Positions 38,431-47,795 of a DNA stretch of 64,000 nucleotides are shown piece after piece. Below the pieces are notes generated by a model. That model did no database searches, was not told where the DNA came from, and saw nothing but the letters and a program-made list of their open reading frames with translations. The translations under genes were made by a program, and so were the position numbers. The DNA is from Halomonas halodenitrificans DSM 735 (GTDB lineage Bacteria; Pseudomonadota; Gammaproteobacteria; Pseudomonadales; Halomonadaceae). Numbering within the stretch: the stretch's first letter is position 1; every line of letters begins with the position of its first letter. The stretch spans positions 1-64,000 of the forward strand of contig NZ_JHVH01000013.1 of the NCBI RefSeq assembly GCF_000620045.1. Reading direction: 5' to 3'.

Positions 38431-38994
38431 TCAGCCGCGGCGATCGTCACGCGAGATGAAGTCGCCCTCGATGACGTTGTCGTCTGTATGTGGCGACGCC
38501 TTGTCGGCACCGCGACGCTGGCGGCCCTCATCGGCCTGGGACCAGTCATCCCGTGGCCCGCTGCCAGGGCGACCCGATGCCTGGCCGGTCGAGGCTCTGT
38601 GGCTCTCGCCATGCACGTTCTCGCCATGGACATGCACCCCTTGTACCCGCATGCCCAGCCGGGCGAGCAGCTTGCCCATCAGGCGGCGAGCATCGGGAAT
38701 CAGGCACATGAAACCCAGGGCGTCGGAGACGAAGCCCGGTGCCATCAGCAGGGCGCCACCGAAGATCAGGGCGGCGCCGGTCAATAGTTCCCCGGAGGGC
38801 ACCTCGCCGCGTCCCAGGCGCTCGCGGGCCCGGGCGAAGGTGGCGGAACCCTCGCGGCGTACCAGGTGCAGGCCAATGAAGCCGGTGGCCAGTACCAGCA
38901 GGACGGTAGTCAGCAGGCCGACCTCGCTGCCTACTGAAAACAGGACCACGAAGTCGAGCAGGGCGAAAAGCGTGAAGATCAGGAGAAAAGGCAT
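38431..38994 (-). CDS. fxsA: FxsA family membrane protein
   Basis: The 187-residue protein has an FxsA core: hydrophobic segments at about 3-20 and 27-45, then LTGAALIFGGALLMAPGFVSD and DARRLMGKLL. FxsA in Escherichia coli is a membrane protein whose overproduction relieves phage T7 exclusion. The C-terminal third is rich in His, Gly and Asp and longer than usual. Proximity to groESL is conserved in many gammaproteobacteria. Confidence 0.9.
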   Translation of the reverse strand: MPFLLIFTLFALLDFVVLFSVGSEVGLLTTVLLVLATGFIGLHLVRREGSATFARARERLGRGEVPSGELLTGAALIFGGALLMAPGFVSDALGFMCLIPDARRLMGKLLARLGMRVQGVHVHGENVHGESHRASTGQASGRPGSGPRDDWSQADEGRQRRGADKASPHTDDNVIEGDFISRDDRRG

Positions 38995-39153
38995 GTGGCC
39001 TCCCGTGGTGACATTGTCGAGAAGATGGGGGCGAGAGCAGGAAAATCAAGCGTTGTCCGCGGGTGTCGGCCGGTTGGCCCCGGGCGGCGAACCTGATGCG
39101 CTGTAGCGGGTCTGATAGAGTGCTTTTGATCAACCACCCCGAGAGGAAACCGG

Positions 39154-39915
39154 ATGCACCTGGAAAATTCCGTTATCGCCATTACCGGTGGCGCTCGCGG
39201 CCTCGGCCTCGCCATGGCATCGATGCTGGGCAGCCGCGGTGCACGCCTGGCACTGCTCGACACCGATGCCGCCAGCCTGGACGAAGCGGTCTCGGGGCTT
39301 CATCGAGCCGGCATCGAGGCGCGTGCCTTCGTGACCAATGTGGCCGACGAGGCCTCCGTCAAGCAGGCCTTTGCCGATATCGCGGCGTCCATGGGGCCGG
39401 TAAGCGGCCTGATCAACAATGCCGGCATCCTCAGGGACGCCCTGCTGGTCAAGGCCAGAGACGGCAGGGTCGAGAAGACCATGTCGCTGGAACAGTGGCA
39501 ATCGGTCGTCGACGTCAATCTCACCGGGGTCTTCCTGTGCGGTCGCGAGGCGGCGACCCAGATGGTCGAGGCGGGCAATGGCGGGGTCATCGTCAATATC
39601 TCCAGTATCTCGCGGGCCGGCAACATGGGGCAGAGCAACTATGCGGCATGCAAGGCGGGCGTGGTGGCCTTGACCACCACCTGGGCCCAGGAACTGGCCC
39701 GTAATGGCATTCGCGTGGGGGCGGTGGCACCCGGCTTCATCGAGACCGAAATGACCGCCTCGATGCGTCAGGACATGCTCGACAAGCTGACCGCCGGAGT
39801 CCCGCTAAAGCGCCTGGGTGAGCCGGACAATATCGCCCGGAGCGCGTTGTTCATCTTCGAGAATGACTACTTTACCGGCCGCGTGATCGAATGTGACGGT
39901 GGCCTGCGCCTGTAA
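39154..39915 (+). CDS. Short-chain dehydrogenase/reductase
   Basis: The 253-residue Rossmann enzyme has TGGARGLG near residues 10-17, NNAG, and the catalytic S-Y-K set in [20 protein letters not shown]. It resembles 3-oxoacyl-ACP reductases and 3-hydroxyacyl-CoA dehydrogenases. D at the end of the second strand (LLDTDA) suggests NAD preference. The exact substrate is unknown. Confidence 0.88.
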   Translation: MHLENSVIAITGGARGLGLAMASMLGSRGARLALLDTDAASLDEAVSGLHRAGIEARAFVTNVADEASVKQAFADIAASMGPVSGLINNAGILRDALLVKARDGRVEKTMSLEQWQSVVDVNLTGVFLCGREAATQMVEAGNGGVIVNISSISRAGNMGQSNYAACKAGVVALTTTWAQELARNGIRVGAVAPGFIETEMTASMRQDMLDKLTAGVPLKRLGEPDNIARSALFIFENDYFTGRVIECDGGLRL

Positions 39916-39948
39916 GGCGTACCGGCGGCCACGACGTCAGGAGGAGCG

Positions 39949-40009
39949 AGGGCGAGGAGCGAGGGCGAGGGCGAGGGCGAGGGCGAGGGCGAGGGCGAGG
40001 GCGAGGGAT
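39949..40009. repeat. Tandem GAGGGC hexamer tract
   Basis: Seven perfect GAGGGC units run from 39961 to 40002, with degenerate copies on both sides. One strand is nearly all purine plus C. It lies in the non-coding gap between the SDR gene and the ComEA-like gene, and copy number probably varies. Confidence 0.9.
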
Positions 40010-40102
40010 GAGGGCGAGAGTCGGTGAGAAGGGGCTAGATGGCGGCCGTCCGCTGGTCGCCCGGTGGTTGCCTGCTAGCCTGGACCAGAAGCTACCCTGG
40101 TA

Positions 40103-40384
40103 TCAGAAGCTCACCTGGTCTTCCAGGTTGCTTACCGTGCCGTCACCGATGCCACTGACCCGGGTCAGGTCCTGGGCGCTCTCGTAAGGGCCATTGGCCT
40201 CACGGTCTTCGACGATGGCCGCCGCCTTGCTCGGCCCGATACCCGGTAGTTCGGTCAGCAGGTCGGCGCTGGCTGTATTGACGTTGATGGGCTCGACCTC
40301 CTGCGCCACGGCGCCGGGCGACATGACGCCCAACATCAGTGCGACGAGGCAGGCCCTGAACAGGGTGTTAAACCGGATCTTCAT
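40103..40384 (-). CDS. Secreted ComEA-like helix-hairpin-helix protein
   Basis: The 93-residue protein has a signal peptide (cleavage near VAQE) and a double helix-hairpin-helix: INVNTASADLLTELPGIGPSKAAAI and DLTRVSGIGDGTVSNL. This is the ComEA fold, which binds DNA in the periplasm during uptake. No other competence gene is nearby, so the role is uncertain. AAGGGGG before the ATG at 40384 supports that start over 40411. Confidence 0.87.
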   Translation of the reverse strand: MKIRFNTLFRACLVALMLGVMSPGAVAQEVEPINVNTASADLLTELPGIGPSKAAAIVEDREANGPYESAQDLTRVSGIGDGTVSNLEDQVSF

Positions 40385-40627
40385 GGCATTTCCCCCTTGT
40401 TGGAGTCGCATCCTTCGCGGGTGCCTGTTTAAAGCTAGTCTCGATGGTAAGAGATTCCCTGGGGTCTTTTGCTCACTCGCGCGTAGGACAAGACGTTATT
40501 AAGCCTGACGTCGTGACCTCCAGGGCCGGGAGACGTCGTCGGAGTCGGCCCGGCCAACTCGCACGGTTCATGTTCGGTATGGCTGGTATACTCTGACGAC
40601 GATGACCTCTTGCCAGGAGCCCGGTTC

Positions 40628-41323
40628 GTGTCTACCGATTCCCCACTGATTATTGCCCTCGATTATCCTTCCCTGGATGCGGCCCTATGCATGGCCGATA
40701 GCCTCGATCCGGCGCGCTGTCGCCTCAAGGTGGGCAAGGAACTGTTTACCCGCAGCGGTCCCGATGTGGTGGAAGCGCTGCATGGGCGCGGTTTCGAGGT
40801 GTTTCTCGACCTCAAGTTTCACGACATTCCCAACACCGTGGCCGGCGCCGTTGAAGCCGCGGCAGAGCAGGGTGTGTGGATGGTTAACGTGCATGCGGCC
40901 GGCGGGCGCCGCATGATGGAGACGGCCCGTGAACGCCTGGATCGTCAAGGCCTGTCCACTCGACTGATCGCGGTAACCGTGCTGACGAGCATGATGGCCG
41001 ACGACCTGGCCGAAACCGGCGTGGCAGCGTCCCCCGCGTCTCAGGTCGAGCGCCTGGCGGTGCTGGCCCACGATAGTGGCATGCATGGCGTGGTCTGCTC
41101 GGCCCGGGAATCGGCACGCCTGCATGAGCTGTGCGGCGCCGATTTTCTCAAGGTGACGCCGGGAATTCGCCCCGCCTTCGCCCAGGCTGGAGACCAGCGG
41201 CGCGTAATGACGCCCGGGGACGCCATGGCCGCGGGCAGTACCCATCTGGTCGTGGGGCGCCCGATCACTCAGGCCGAGGAACCCATGGCGGCTCTTGCCG
41301 CCATCGAGGCTGAATTGACCTGA
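40628..41323 (+). CDS. pyrF: Orotidine-5'-phosphate decarboxylase
   Basis: PyrF makes UMP from OMP. The 231-residue barrel has [10 protein letters not shown] with D61, K63 and D66 of the catalytic array, and ends with VVGRPIT phosphate-binding residues. AGGAG eight bases upstream favours the GTG at 40628 over the TTG at 40610. It is convergent with lapB, only nine bases apart. Confidence 0.95.
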   Translation: MSTDSPLIIALDYPSLDAALCMADSLDPARCRLKVGKELFTRSGPDVVEALHGRGFEVFLDLKFHDIPNTVAGAVEAAAEQGVWMVNVHAAGGRRMMETARERLDRQGLSTRLIAVTVLTSMMADDLAETGVAASPASQVERLAVLAHDSGMHGVVCSARESARLHELCGADFLKVTPGIRPAFAQAGDQRRVMTPGDAMAAGSTHLVVGRPITQAEEPMAALAAIEAELT

Positions 41324-41332
41324 CTCCCTGCG

Positions 41333-42514
41333 CTATTCGCCTTCGATGCCGGTGATCGGCCGGGTGCTGCCCCAGCTTCGGCAGCGGGGGCATTGCCAGT
41401 GCAGCCGATCACCGGTGAAGCCGCAGCGTCGACAGCGATGGCGGGGCAGTTTGCCCAGCAAGGTGGCGGTGTGCTGCTGGAGAAGGGAAAGCTGGTCCAG
41501 TGCGGTGCCGTGGCCGTGCTGGCGGTAGAGGCCGATGAGATAGTCGAGTGCGCCCAGGCTCGTTTCACGATTGAGCTGCTCGCTGACCAGGTCGATGGCG
41601 GCCTCGACCCCCTGTTGGTGCCGAATGGTGTCGGCCATCAGGATGATCACGCTGGTGTAGGGGGTTCGCTCGACCAGGCTGTGGAGGTGCTGGATCAGGC
41701 CGTCCGTATCGTCGAGCAATCGATAGGCGTTGGCCAGAGGCTCCAGCAGGATCGAGGTGTAGGTCGGATCCTGGTCGGGAATCCGCGACAGCAAGGCGAT
41801 CTCCTGACGATAGTGCCCGGTATCGTGCTCCAGGGTGGCCAGCAGCAGGTTGGCCCTCACGCACCGGGGGTCGACGCCGAGGGCCTGCTTCAGGTGACGC
41901 CGCGCCAGGGCCGGGCTGGCATTGGCGTATTCCTCCTCGGCCAGCTGGCAGAGCCAGTGGGACGCGGCACGCTGAAGTTCTCGATTGTCACGGATCAGCT
42001 GGGGCGTGACCACGGCGAAGGCCTCGGACCATTCGCCTCCGCGCTCGAAGAGGTCGGCCAGCAGTCGACGGGTCGAACGCCGGCGCTCGGTATCCTGTGA
42101 GTCGCGCAGCAGCCCCTTGAGCAGGCGTTCGGCGCGATCCAGCACCCCCAGGGAAAGAAAGTCCCGCGCCAGCTCCAGCTGCACGCGCTCGCTCTGCTGG
42201 GGTGTGAGGCTGGGGCGGGCCAGAAGGTTCTGGTGGATCTTCATGGCCCGATCGGCTTCGCCTCGGCTGCGAAACAGGTTACCCAGGGTGATATGGGTAT
42301 CGATGGTCTCGCTGTTGACCTCCAGGGCGTCCACGAAGGTCTCGATGGCGCGGTCCTGCTGATCATTGAGCAGATAGTTGAGGCCCACGAAATAATCCCG
42401 CGGCAGTCCCTGGGGAGGCGCGGGATCGTCTGGCTTGCCGCGTTCGCGTCGGCCCAGCAACCAGCCAATGGCGACGGCTGCCAACAGCGTGGTCAGCAGC
42501 AGGGCGTCGGGCAT
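41333..42514 (-). CDS. lapB: Lipopolysaccharide assembly protein B
   Basis: LapB (YciM) guides FtsH-dependent turnover of LpxC and so tunes LPS synthesis. The 393-residue protein has one N-terminal membrane segment, TPR repeats through about 50-340, and a rubredoxin-like metal site with CRRCGF and CPRC near the C-terminus. It follows lapA after a single base. Confidence 0.95.
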   Translation of the reverse strand: MPDALLLTTLLAAVAIGWLLGRRERGKPDDPAPPQGLPRDYFVGLNYLLNDQQDRAIETFVDALEVNSETIDTHITLGNLFRSRGEADRAMKIHQNLLARPSLTPQQSERVQLELARDFLSLGVLDRAERLLKGLLRDSQDTERRRSTRRLLADLFERGGEWSEAFAVVTPQLIRDNRELQRAASHWLCQLAEEEYANASPALARRHLKQALGVDPRCVRANLLLATLEHDTGHYRQEIALLSRIPDQDPTYTSILLEPLANAYRLLDDTDGLIQHLHSLVERTPYTSVIILMADTIRHQQGVEAAIDLVSEQLNRETSLGALDYLIGLYRQHGHGTALDQLSLLQQHTATLLGKLPRHRCRRCGFTGDRLHWQCPRCRSWGSTRPITGIEGE

Positions 42515-42515
42515 A

Positions 42516-42839
42516 TCAGGCGATTTCCTTCAACTCCCGGGTGTCCTTCAGCTCCTGGACGCGTAGCTTGTCGAGTTCCTTGCGCTGCTGCTGATTATGG
42601 CGCTGGGCGCGTGTCAGCAGGGTGCGCAGGCGCAGGTAAACGCCACTCATCGCCAGCATGCCCAGCAGTACGCCAATCGCGAGGGATGCCAGCAGCCATA
42701 CCGACAGCGAGGCGGAGGGCAGCTCGATCCAGATCAGGTCGAGCGGCAGGGCTTCACGGTTGTTGACCGCGAACAGGATGCCGACCAGTAGAACCGCCAG
42801 CAGGATGATGGCCAGGATCAGGCCTTTGAGCCAACGCAT
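42516..42839 (-). CDS. lapA: Lipopolysaccharide assembly protein A domain protein
   Basis: The 107-residue protein has two hydrophobic segments (about 5-25 and 44-66) and a coiled basic tail ending in KELDKLRVQELK. It pairs with LapB in the membrane. The order ihfB-lapA-lapB is the conserved one. Confidence 0.92.
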   Translation of the reverse strand: MRWLKGLILAIILLAVLLVGILFAVNNREALPLDLIWIELPSASLSVWLLASLAIGVLLGMLAMSGVYLRLRTLLTRAQRHNQQQRKELDKLRVQELKDTRELKEIA

Positions 42840-42893
42840 GCGTAGTGTCCCCTGTAGAAGTAAGAGTTGGGCCGGAAAGGTGGAGAGTCGAGT

Positions 42894-43190
42894 TCAGTAG
42901 CCCTGCACGCGGCTATCGTCTACCTGCTCGCGTAGTTCCTTGCCGGGCTTGAAGTGTGGCACGAACTTGCCGTCCAGCGCGACCGGTTCGCCGGTCTTGG
43001 GATTACGGCCGGTGCGGGGTTCGCGATAATGCAACGAGAAGCTGCCGAAGCCACGTATCTCGACACGGCCTCCGGCGGCCAGGGTCTCGGTGATGTCATC
43101 GAGAATCAGTCGAACCGCCGATTCCACTTCCTTGAGCGACAGCTCGGGCTGTCGCATGGCGATCTGGTCGATCAGCTCGGACTTGGTCAT
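42894..43190 (-). CDS. ihfB: Integration host factor beta subunit
   Basis: IhfB and IhfA form the DNA-bending factor IHF, which often supports sigma-54 promoters like the one at 18064. The 98-residue sequence has [28 protein letters not shown], with the proline arm that inserts in the minor groove. MTKSELIDQ at 43190 is the standard start. The usual upstream gene rpsA is missing; sdhE lies divergently instead. Confidence 0.97.
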   Translation of the reverse strand: MTKSELIDQIAMRQPELSLKEVESAVRLILDDITETLAAGGRVEIRGFGSFSLHYREPRTGRNPKTGEPVALDGKFVPHFKPGKELREQVDDSRVQGY

Positions 43191-43368
43191 CTGGGGTCTC
43201 CATTGGCGGCAGTGCTGTTGTTTTCTTCCAAGCATACTCGGCAAAGCGAGACAAAACAACGCACTACGACCTCGGGAAGAAACCGCGATTCCTGATCGGT
43301 GTCGGCTGTGTCGATGTCCGGCCTCGGGTATACTGTCGCGACACCCCCAAGGCAAGTCGAGGTCGACC

Positions 43369-43662
43369 TTGAACGAATCATCAAGTCCGGAGGCGATACA
43401 GCGCAAGCGGCTCTACTGGCACTCACGCCGCGGCATGTGGGAGCTGGATTTACTGCTGGTGCCTTTCCTCGAACAGCGCTACGACACCCTGGAGGCCGCT
43501 GATCAGGCCGCCTTCCGCGACCTGATCGACGAGGAGGACCAGGACCTCTTCCTGTGGCTGATGCGTCGTGAGCTCCCCGAAGAGCCGGTGCGCCGGCGCA
43601 TCGTCCAGCTGATTATCGATCATGCCGAGAGCGCCGGTAGCCTGTCGCATCGGCCGGTCTAG
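43369..43662 (+). CDS. sdhE: FAD assembly factor SdhE
   Basis: SdhE helps attach FAD to succinate dehydrogenase. The 97-residue protein has the defining RRGMWELD motif and the acidic [12 protein letters not shown] stretch. The TTG at 43369, preceded by GAGG, is chosen as the start; no ATG fits the family N-terminus. The frame overlaps ygfX by 41 bases. Confidence 0.93.
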   Translation: MNESSSPEAIQRKRLYWHSRRGMWELDLLLVPFLEQRYDTLEAADQAAFRDLIDEEDQDLFLWLMRRELPEEPVRRRIVQLIIDHAESAGSLSHRPV

Positions 43663-44047
43663 GCTGGCGTTTCTCGTCCATTTCCTGCCGATCGCCGCGG
43701 TGGCCGGCCTGCTGGGCAGGGTGTTGCCTTCCGGGTTGTGGTTGCCGGTCACGTTCTGCCTGATGCTTATGGCCGTCTGGTGTGCCCGTCGTCAGCCGGC
43801 GGGCGAGCTGAGTGCCGATCCCCTCCCCGACGGGACGCTACAGTGGCGATGGCGAAAAACACAGGAGCCGGCGCCGCGGCCGGTCTCTCTGCGCTGTGAC
43901 TATCTGGGGCCCTGGCTGATCGGGCTGCGCCTGGATGGTCGCCGCCTGTGGCTATGGCCGGACAGCTGTTCGGCGTCCACTCATCGGGAATTGCGCCGCT
44001 ATCTGATTCGCCATCAGGGCGAAGCCAGGGGTGGCCGCCAGGCCTGA
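43622..44047 (+). CDS. ygfX: YgfX-like inner membrane protein
   Basis: The 141-residue protein has two hydrophobic segments (about 16-52) and a soluble basic tail with LRCDYLGPWLIGLRLDGRRLWLWPDS. This and its place after sdhE match YgfX (CptA), the partner of SdhE (CptB). Reports call the pair a toxin-antitoxin system, but the flavinylation role of SdhE is better founded. The ATG at 43622 lies within sdhE. Confidence 0.85.
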   Translation: MPRAPVACRIGRSRLAFLVHFLPIAAVAGLLGRVLPSGLWLPVTFCLMLMAVWCARRQPAGELSADPLPDGTLQWRWRKTQEPAPRPVSLRCDYLGPWLIGLRLDGRRLWLWPDSCSASTHRELRRYLIRHQGEARGGRQA

Positions 44048-44081
44048 CGAGACAAGCCGGGGTCTGTCTGCTCGACAAGGC

Positions 44082-45653
44082 TCAGTCGAGTTCGCCCAGG
44101 TGAATCCTGGAGGGCTCGGGGTGGTGGTTCGCATGGTGTTGGCAGTCCGGGTTGTAGTGCAGGCCGCGGGATTCACGGCGCGCCCTGGCGCTGGCCACGG
44201 TGAGCCGGGCCAGGCGCAGCGCCTGCCAGAGGCTCGTCAGCCTGGTACCCGGCTGTCCATGCTCAACGGCCTCACGGACTTCCTGATACAGCTCGGCCAG
44301 CTCTTCGGCCGCCTTATTCAGCCCTTCGTCGGACCTGACAATGGCGACCCGGGCGCTCATCAGGGCGCGCATCCGTTCACGCCACCCTTCGAGGGCCGCC
44401 GGTGGCGCTTCGGCCACTGCCGGAACGGTGGAGCGAATGGCAAGTGGCGCATGGGTCGCATCGCGCAAGGCGGCGGCGCAGCTGCGCGCAAAGACGAGGC
44501 ATTCCAGCAATGAGTTGCTGGCCATGCGGTTGGCGCCGTGCAGGCCGGTGCAGGCCACTTCCCCCACGGCATACAGATGATCGATGTCGGTGGCGCCGTG
44601 CCGGTCGGTGGCCACCCCGCCGCAGCTGTAGTGGGCCGCTGGCACGACCGGGATCGGCGTCCTGGCGATATCGATGCCGCGCGTGGCGCAGTGGCGGTGA
44701 ATGGTGGGGAAGTGTTCCAGGATCGCGGCCTCGCCCAGGTGGCGCATATCGAGGAAGACGTGTTCGCTGACGGTACGCTGCATCTCGGCATCGATGGCTC
44801 GGGCCACCACGTCTCGCGGCGCCAGTTCGGCGCGGGTATCGATGGCCGGCATGAAGCGCTCCCCGTGGACATTGAGCAGCTGCCCCCCCTCGCCGCGTAC
44901 CGCCTCGCTGATCAGGAAGGGGGCGCCTTCCGGATCATGCAGGCAGGTAGGGTGGAACTGCTGGAACTCCAGGTTCATCAGGGTGGCGCCGAGCTCGGCG
45001 GCCATCAGCATGCCCTCGCCGCTGGCCGGCTGGGGGCTGGTGGTGTGGCGATACAGGCCGCTGGCGCCGCCGGTGGCCAGTACGGTGTCATGGGCCGGCA
45101 GATCGGCTCGCGCGCCGGTACTTTCCAGGCAGCGCGCGCCGCGACAGCGGCCGTCGTCATCCTGGAGCAGGCCGATGGCGGTGAGGTCGTCGCGGACCCG
45201 TATCATGGGATGCGCCGCGACCCGGGCCTTGAGCGTGTCCATTACTGCGCGGCCGGTGGCGTCGTCGGCATGGATGATGCGGCGCGCGCCGTGTCCGCCT
45301 TCACGGGTCAGGTGATAGGGGTAGTCGGCCGTGGGGTTGGTATCTCGCGTGAAGGGGACGCCGAGGCCGAGCAGCCATTCGATGGCCGCCGGGCCCTGCT
45401 CCACGGTGAAGCGTACCGCGGCTTCGTCGCACAGGCCGTCGCCAGCCACCAGCGTGTCCTGGGTGTGGGCGTCGATATCGTCGCTGGGTGAGAGCACCGC
45501 GGCGATGCCGCCCTGGGCCCAGCGACTCGCGCCGAGGTCATCGCTGGCGGGGCGCAGCAGGGTGACCGGGCGTCGGTCGGCCACTTCCAGGGCAAGTACC
45601 AGGCCGGCAACGCCGCCGCCGATGATCAGCACGTCATGGTTACCGTGGGGCAT
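44082..45653 (-). CDS. nadB: L-aspartate oxidase
   Basis: NadB oxidises aspartate to iminoaspartate for NAD synthesis. The 523-residue flavoprotein has GGGVAGL near residue 12, ASRWAQGGIAAVL, and HYSCGGVATDRHG and GANRMASNSLLECLVF near the C-terminal half. It lies convergent to sdhE-ygfX, the common arrangement, and its start overlaps the next upstream gene by 14 bases. Confidence 0.96.
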   Translation of the reverse strand: MPHGNHDVLIIGGGVAGLVLALEVADRRPVTLLRPASDDLGASRWAQGGIAAVLSPSDDIDAHTQDTLVAGDGLCDEAAVRFTVEQGPAAIEWLLGLGVPFTRDTNPTADYPYHLTREGGHGARRIIHADDATGRAVMDTLKARVAAHPMIRVRDDLTAIGLLQDDDGRCRGARCLESTGARADLPAHDTVLATGGASGLYRHTTSPQPASGEGMLMAAELGATLMNLEFQQFHPTCLHDPEGAPFLISEAVRGEGGQLLNVHGERFMPAIDTRAELAPRDVVARAIDAEMQRTVSEHVFLDMRHLGEAAILEHFPTIHRHCATRGIDIARTPIPVVPAAHYSCGGVATDRHGATDIDHLYAVGEVACTGLHGANRMASNSLLECLVFARSCAAALRDATHAPLAIRSTVPAVAEAPPAALEGWRERMRALMSARVAIVRSDEGLNKAAEELAELYQEVREAVEHGQPGTRLTSLWQALRLARLTVASARARRESRGLHYNPDCQHHANHHPEPSRIHLGELD

Positions 45654-46779
45654 CTTGCGTTTCTCCAGGGGGCGGGGTGGTGTGACGGCGAGCCCACTTG
45701 CGGCTCGATGCGCGGCGCAGGCGCCGGCTGGGCAGGCGAGTGAGATCGCCCAGCCGGGTGGCCAGGACCTCTGTCAGGCGCGCCAGCTCGCGATTGAGCC
45801 ATAGGTAGCCGCTGGGGCTGAGCAGTGCGCGTCCCTCCGCGCTGGTCGCGGTGACAGCCAGCGGGGCGTGACGCTGGAGGTCGAAGGGGTTGATTTCAAC
45901 CGTGATGGCCTGGCCGGTGCGTACCTGGTAGGCCAGGGTGCCGAGCTCTCGGGAGAGGCGATGTTGCTCATCGCGAAGTCCGTCCATCGCCTCGATGCGG
46001 TCGTGGCCGGCGCGGGTGTTCCAGTGGCTTTCGAGCAGCAGTTCGATGGTCGAGAGCATGCGCCGCTGCAGGGAAATGATGCCATCCTGCTCATCGCGAC
46101 TGAGGCGGCGTTCGCGATGGATGGCGTCGACCAGGCCGCGCTGCTTGACCAGCGCCGAGCTGGTGGCCTTGAGCAGGGCGTGGGTGTCGATATCCAGGGC
46201 CGCCGTGGCGGTGGTGTGTGCATGAAACAGACGCGCCATGCGGTCGAGGTTTTCCGCCAGGATGAAGCGCAGCATATCCGTGGCCTTTTGGGGCAGGATC
46301 AGTACCGTAATGGTGATGCCGACCAGGGTGCCCAGCAGCACATTGAAGGCGCGCCATAGGCCGACATCCAGGGCGTGGCTGCCGTCACCGGCCACCAGCA
46401 AAAGGCTGATGGCGAACATCAATCTGCTATAACCGTAGCGACTGCCGAAGGTCAGCCAGGTGGCGAGGCCGATGGCGATCAGGCTACCGGCGGGAATAAG
46501 CAGTGGCTGCTCGAGGGGCGGCAGAATCAACAGGAGGCCGGAGCCGGCGCCGAGGACGGTGCCCAGCAGCCGTTGACGCCCCTTGTCGAGGACGCCCCCG
46601 ATATGCGGCAGGTTGCCCATCACCATCACGGTGCTGACCAGCGCCCATCCCGAGTGAGGGAGTGCGAAAAAACGGGTGATGACAAAGGTGATCAGCAGTG
46701 CCAGCAGCACGCGCAGGACATGCAGTCGGCGACGATATCGATACGTGAAGAAGGGGTCGCGCAGGGTGGGCAGGTTCAT
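45640..46779 (-). CDS. FUSC family membrane protein (aromatic acid exporter-like)
   Basis: The 379-residue protein has about six hydrophobic segments in the first half, with VLRVLLALLITFVITRFF and the duplicated GTVLGAGSGLLL and GTLVGITITVLIL patches of FUSC/AaeB proteins. A helical soluble part follows. The start MNLPTLRDP at 46779 is chosen because the longer frame runs into tRNA-Leu. Substrate is unknown. Confidence 0.8.
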   Translation of the reverse strand: MNLPTLRDPFFTYRYRRRLHVLRVLLALLITFVITRFFALPHSGWALVSTVMVMGNLPHIGGVLDKGRQRLLGTVLGAGSGLLLILPPLEQPLLIPAGSLIAIGLATWLTFGSRYGYSRLMFAISLLLVAGDGSHALDVGLWRAFNVLLGTLVGITITVLILPQKATDMLRFILAENLDRMARLFHAHTTATAALDIDTHALLKATSSALVKQRGLVDAIHRERRLSRDEQDGIISLQRRMLSTIELLLESHWNTRAGHDRIEAMDGLRDEQHRLSRELGTLAYQVRTGQAITVEINPFDLQRHAPLAVTATSAEGRALLSPSGYLWLNRELARLTEVLATRLGDLTRLPSRRLRRASSRKWARRHTTPPPGETQDAPR

Positions 46780-46825
46780 CGAGCGATTGCCCCGCAGAGG
46801 TTCGGCCTGACCAATGATGTCTGGC

Positions 46826-46912
46826 TGGTGCCCGGAGCCGGGCTCGAACCGGCACGGTGTCGCCACCGAGGGATTTTAAGTCCCTTGCGTCTACCTATTT
46901 CGCCATCCGGGC
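46826..46912 (-). tRNA. tRNA-Leu (TAA)
   Basis: The minus strand folds into an 87-base tRNA with a long variable arm, as in class II Leu tRNAs. The anticodon loop reads ACTTAAAAT with anticodon TAA, the T loop is GGTTCGAGCC and the CCA end is encoded. It is third in the Gly-Cys-Leu unit. Confidence 0.96.
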
Positions 46913-46945
46913 GGCACGGTGTCGGGCAGTACAGAAATCGGGGAG

Positions 46946-47019
46946 TGGAGGCTGGAGTCGGAATCGAACCGGCGTACGCGGAGTTGCAGTCCGCTGCATG
47001 ACCACTCTGCCATCCAGCC
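46946..47019 (-). tRNA. tRNA-Cys (GCA)
   Basis: A 74-base cloverleaf on the minus strand begins GGCTGGATGGCAGAGTGG, with the anticodon loop ACTGCAACT (GCA), T loop GGTTCGATTCC and an encoded CCA. Confidence 0.96.
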
Positions 47020-47045
47020 TCATTGAGTCGAACCATTCTAGTGAA

Positions 47046-47120
47046 TGGAGCGGGAAAGGAGATTCGAACTCCCGACCCTCGCCTTGGCAAGGCGATGCTC
47101 TACCACTGAGCTATTCCCGC
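47046..47120 (-). tRNA. tRNA-Gly (GCC)
   Basis: A 75-base cloverleaf on the minus strand begins GCGGGAATAGCTCAGTGG, with anticodon GCC in CTTGCCAAG, T loop GAGTTCGAATCTC and an encoded CCA. It is first in the unit, just after pgsA. Confidence 0.97.
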
Positions 47121-47135
47121 CTGACTCGAGTGCGA

Positions 47136-47163
47136 ATTATACGGATAAGCAGGTGACTGTCAA
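47136..47163 (-). promoter_or_regulatory. Sigma-70 promoter of the tRNA-Gly-Cys-Leu unit
   Basis: On the minus strand TTGACA (47163-47158) and TATAAT (47141-47136) both match consensus exactly and are 16 bases apart. It lies between the pgsA stop and tRNA-Gly. Confidence 0.9.
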
Positions 47164-47179
47164 GCGTTTTTGTAATGAC

Positions 47180-47728
47180 CTACATCGAGTGCCGAAGATG
47201 AGGCCAGGCAGCGCGCAAATAGAGAATCATGGACCAGAGTGTCAGCACGGCGGCCGCGAAGAGCGTGACGACGGCAAGCATGGCAATAGGGGTGCCGGGG
47301 GCGAAGGCGAGCAGCAGGAAGATGGCGACCATCTGCAGTGTGGTCTTCAGCTTGCCGATCCAGGATACCGCCACGCTGCCACGTTTTCCCATCTCGGCCA
47401 TCCACTCGCGTAGCGCCGAGATCACGATCTCGCGGCCGATGATTACCAGCGCGGGCAGGGTCAGCCAGATCGCGTCATAACGTTCGATAAGCAATGCCAG
47501 GGCCACTGCCACCATCAGCTTGTCGGCCACGGGGTCGAGGAAGGCGCCGAACGGCGTGGACTGGTTCCAACGCCTGGCCAGGTAGCCATCCAGCCAGTCG
47601 GTCACCGAGGCCAGGGCGAAGAAGGCCGCTGCCAGGGGCATGCTCCAGGAAAATGGCAAATAGAACAGCACCACCAGCAGCGGGATGAAGGCGATACGGG
47701 CCAGGGTCAGGATGTTGGGAATGTTCAT
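47180..47728 (-). CDS. pgsA: CDP-diacylglycerol-glycerol-3-phosphate 3-phosphatidyltransferase
   Basis: PgsA makes phosphatidylglycerophosphate in the inner membrane. The 182-residue protein has several hydrophobic segments and the CDP-alcohol motif D47-G48, A51-R52, G61, D65, D69 in [20 protein letters not shown]. The gene order uvrY-uvrC-pgsA-tRNAs is as in Escherichia coli. Confidence 0.96.
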   Translation of the reverse strand: MNIPNILTLARIAFIPLLVVLFYLPFSWSMPLAAAFFALASVTDWLDGYLARRWNQSTPFGAFLDPVADKLMVAVALALLIERYDAIWLTLPALVIIGREIVISALREWMAEMGKRGSVAVSWIGKLKTTLQMVAIFLLLAFAPGTPIAMLAVVTLFAAAVLTLWSMILYLRAAWPHLRHSM

Positions 47729-47795
47729 ATCGCGGAGCTGTCCTTGCCGGTGGGGAGCGTTGAGCGTTGGCGTATTCTATCCCCCTTGGCGGACA

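Noticed and set aside
43622-44047. sdhE-ygfX as a toxin-antitoxin system
   Set aside because: The CptA/CptB toxin claim exists in the literature, but the SdhE flavinylation role and the conserved link to nadB explain the pair better.
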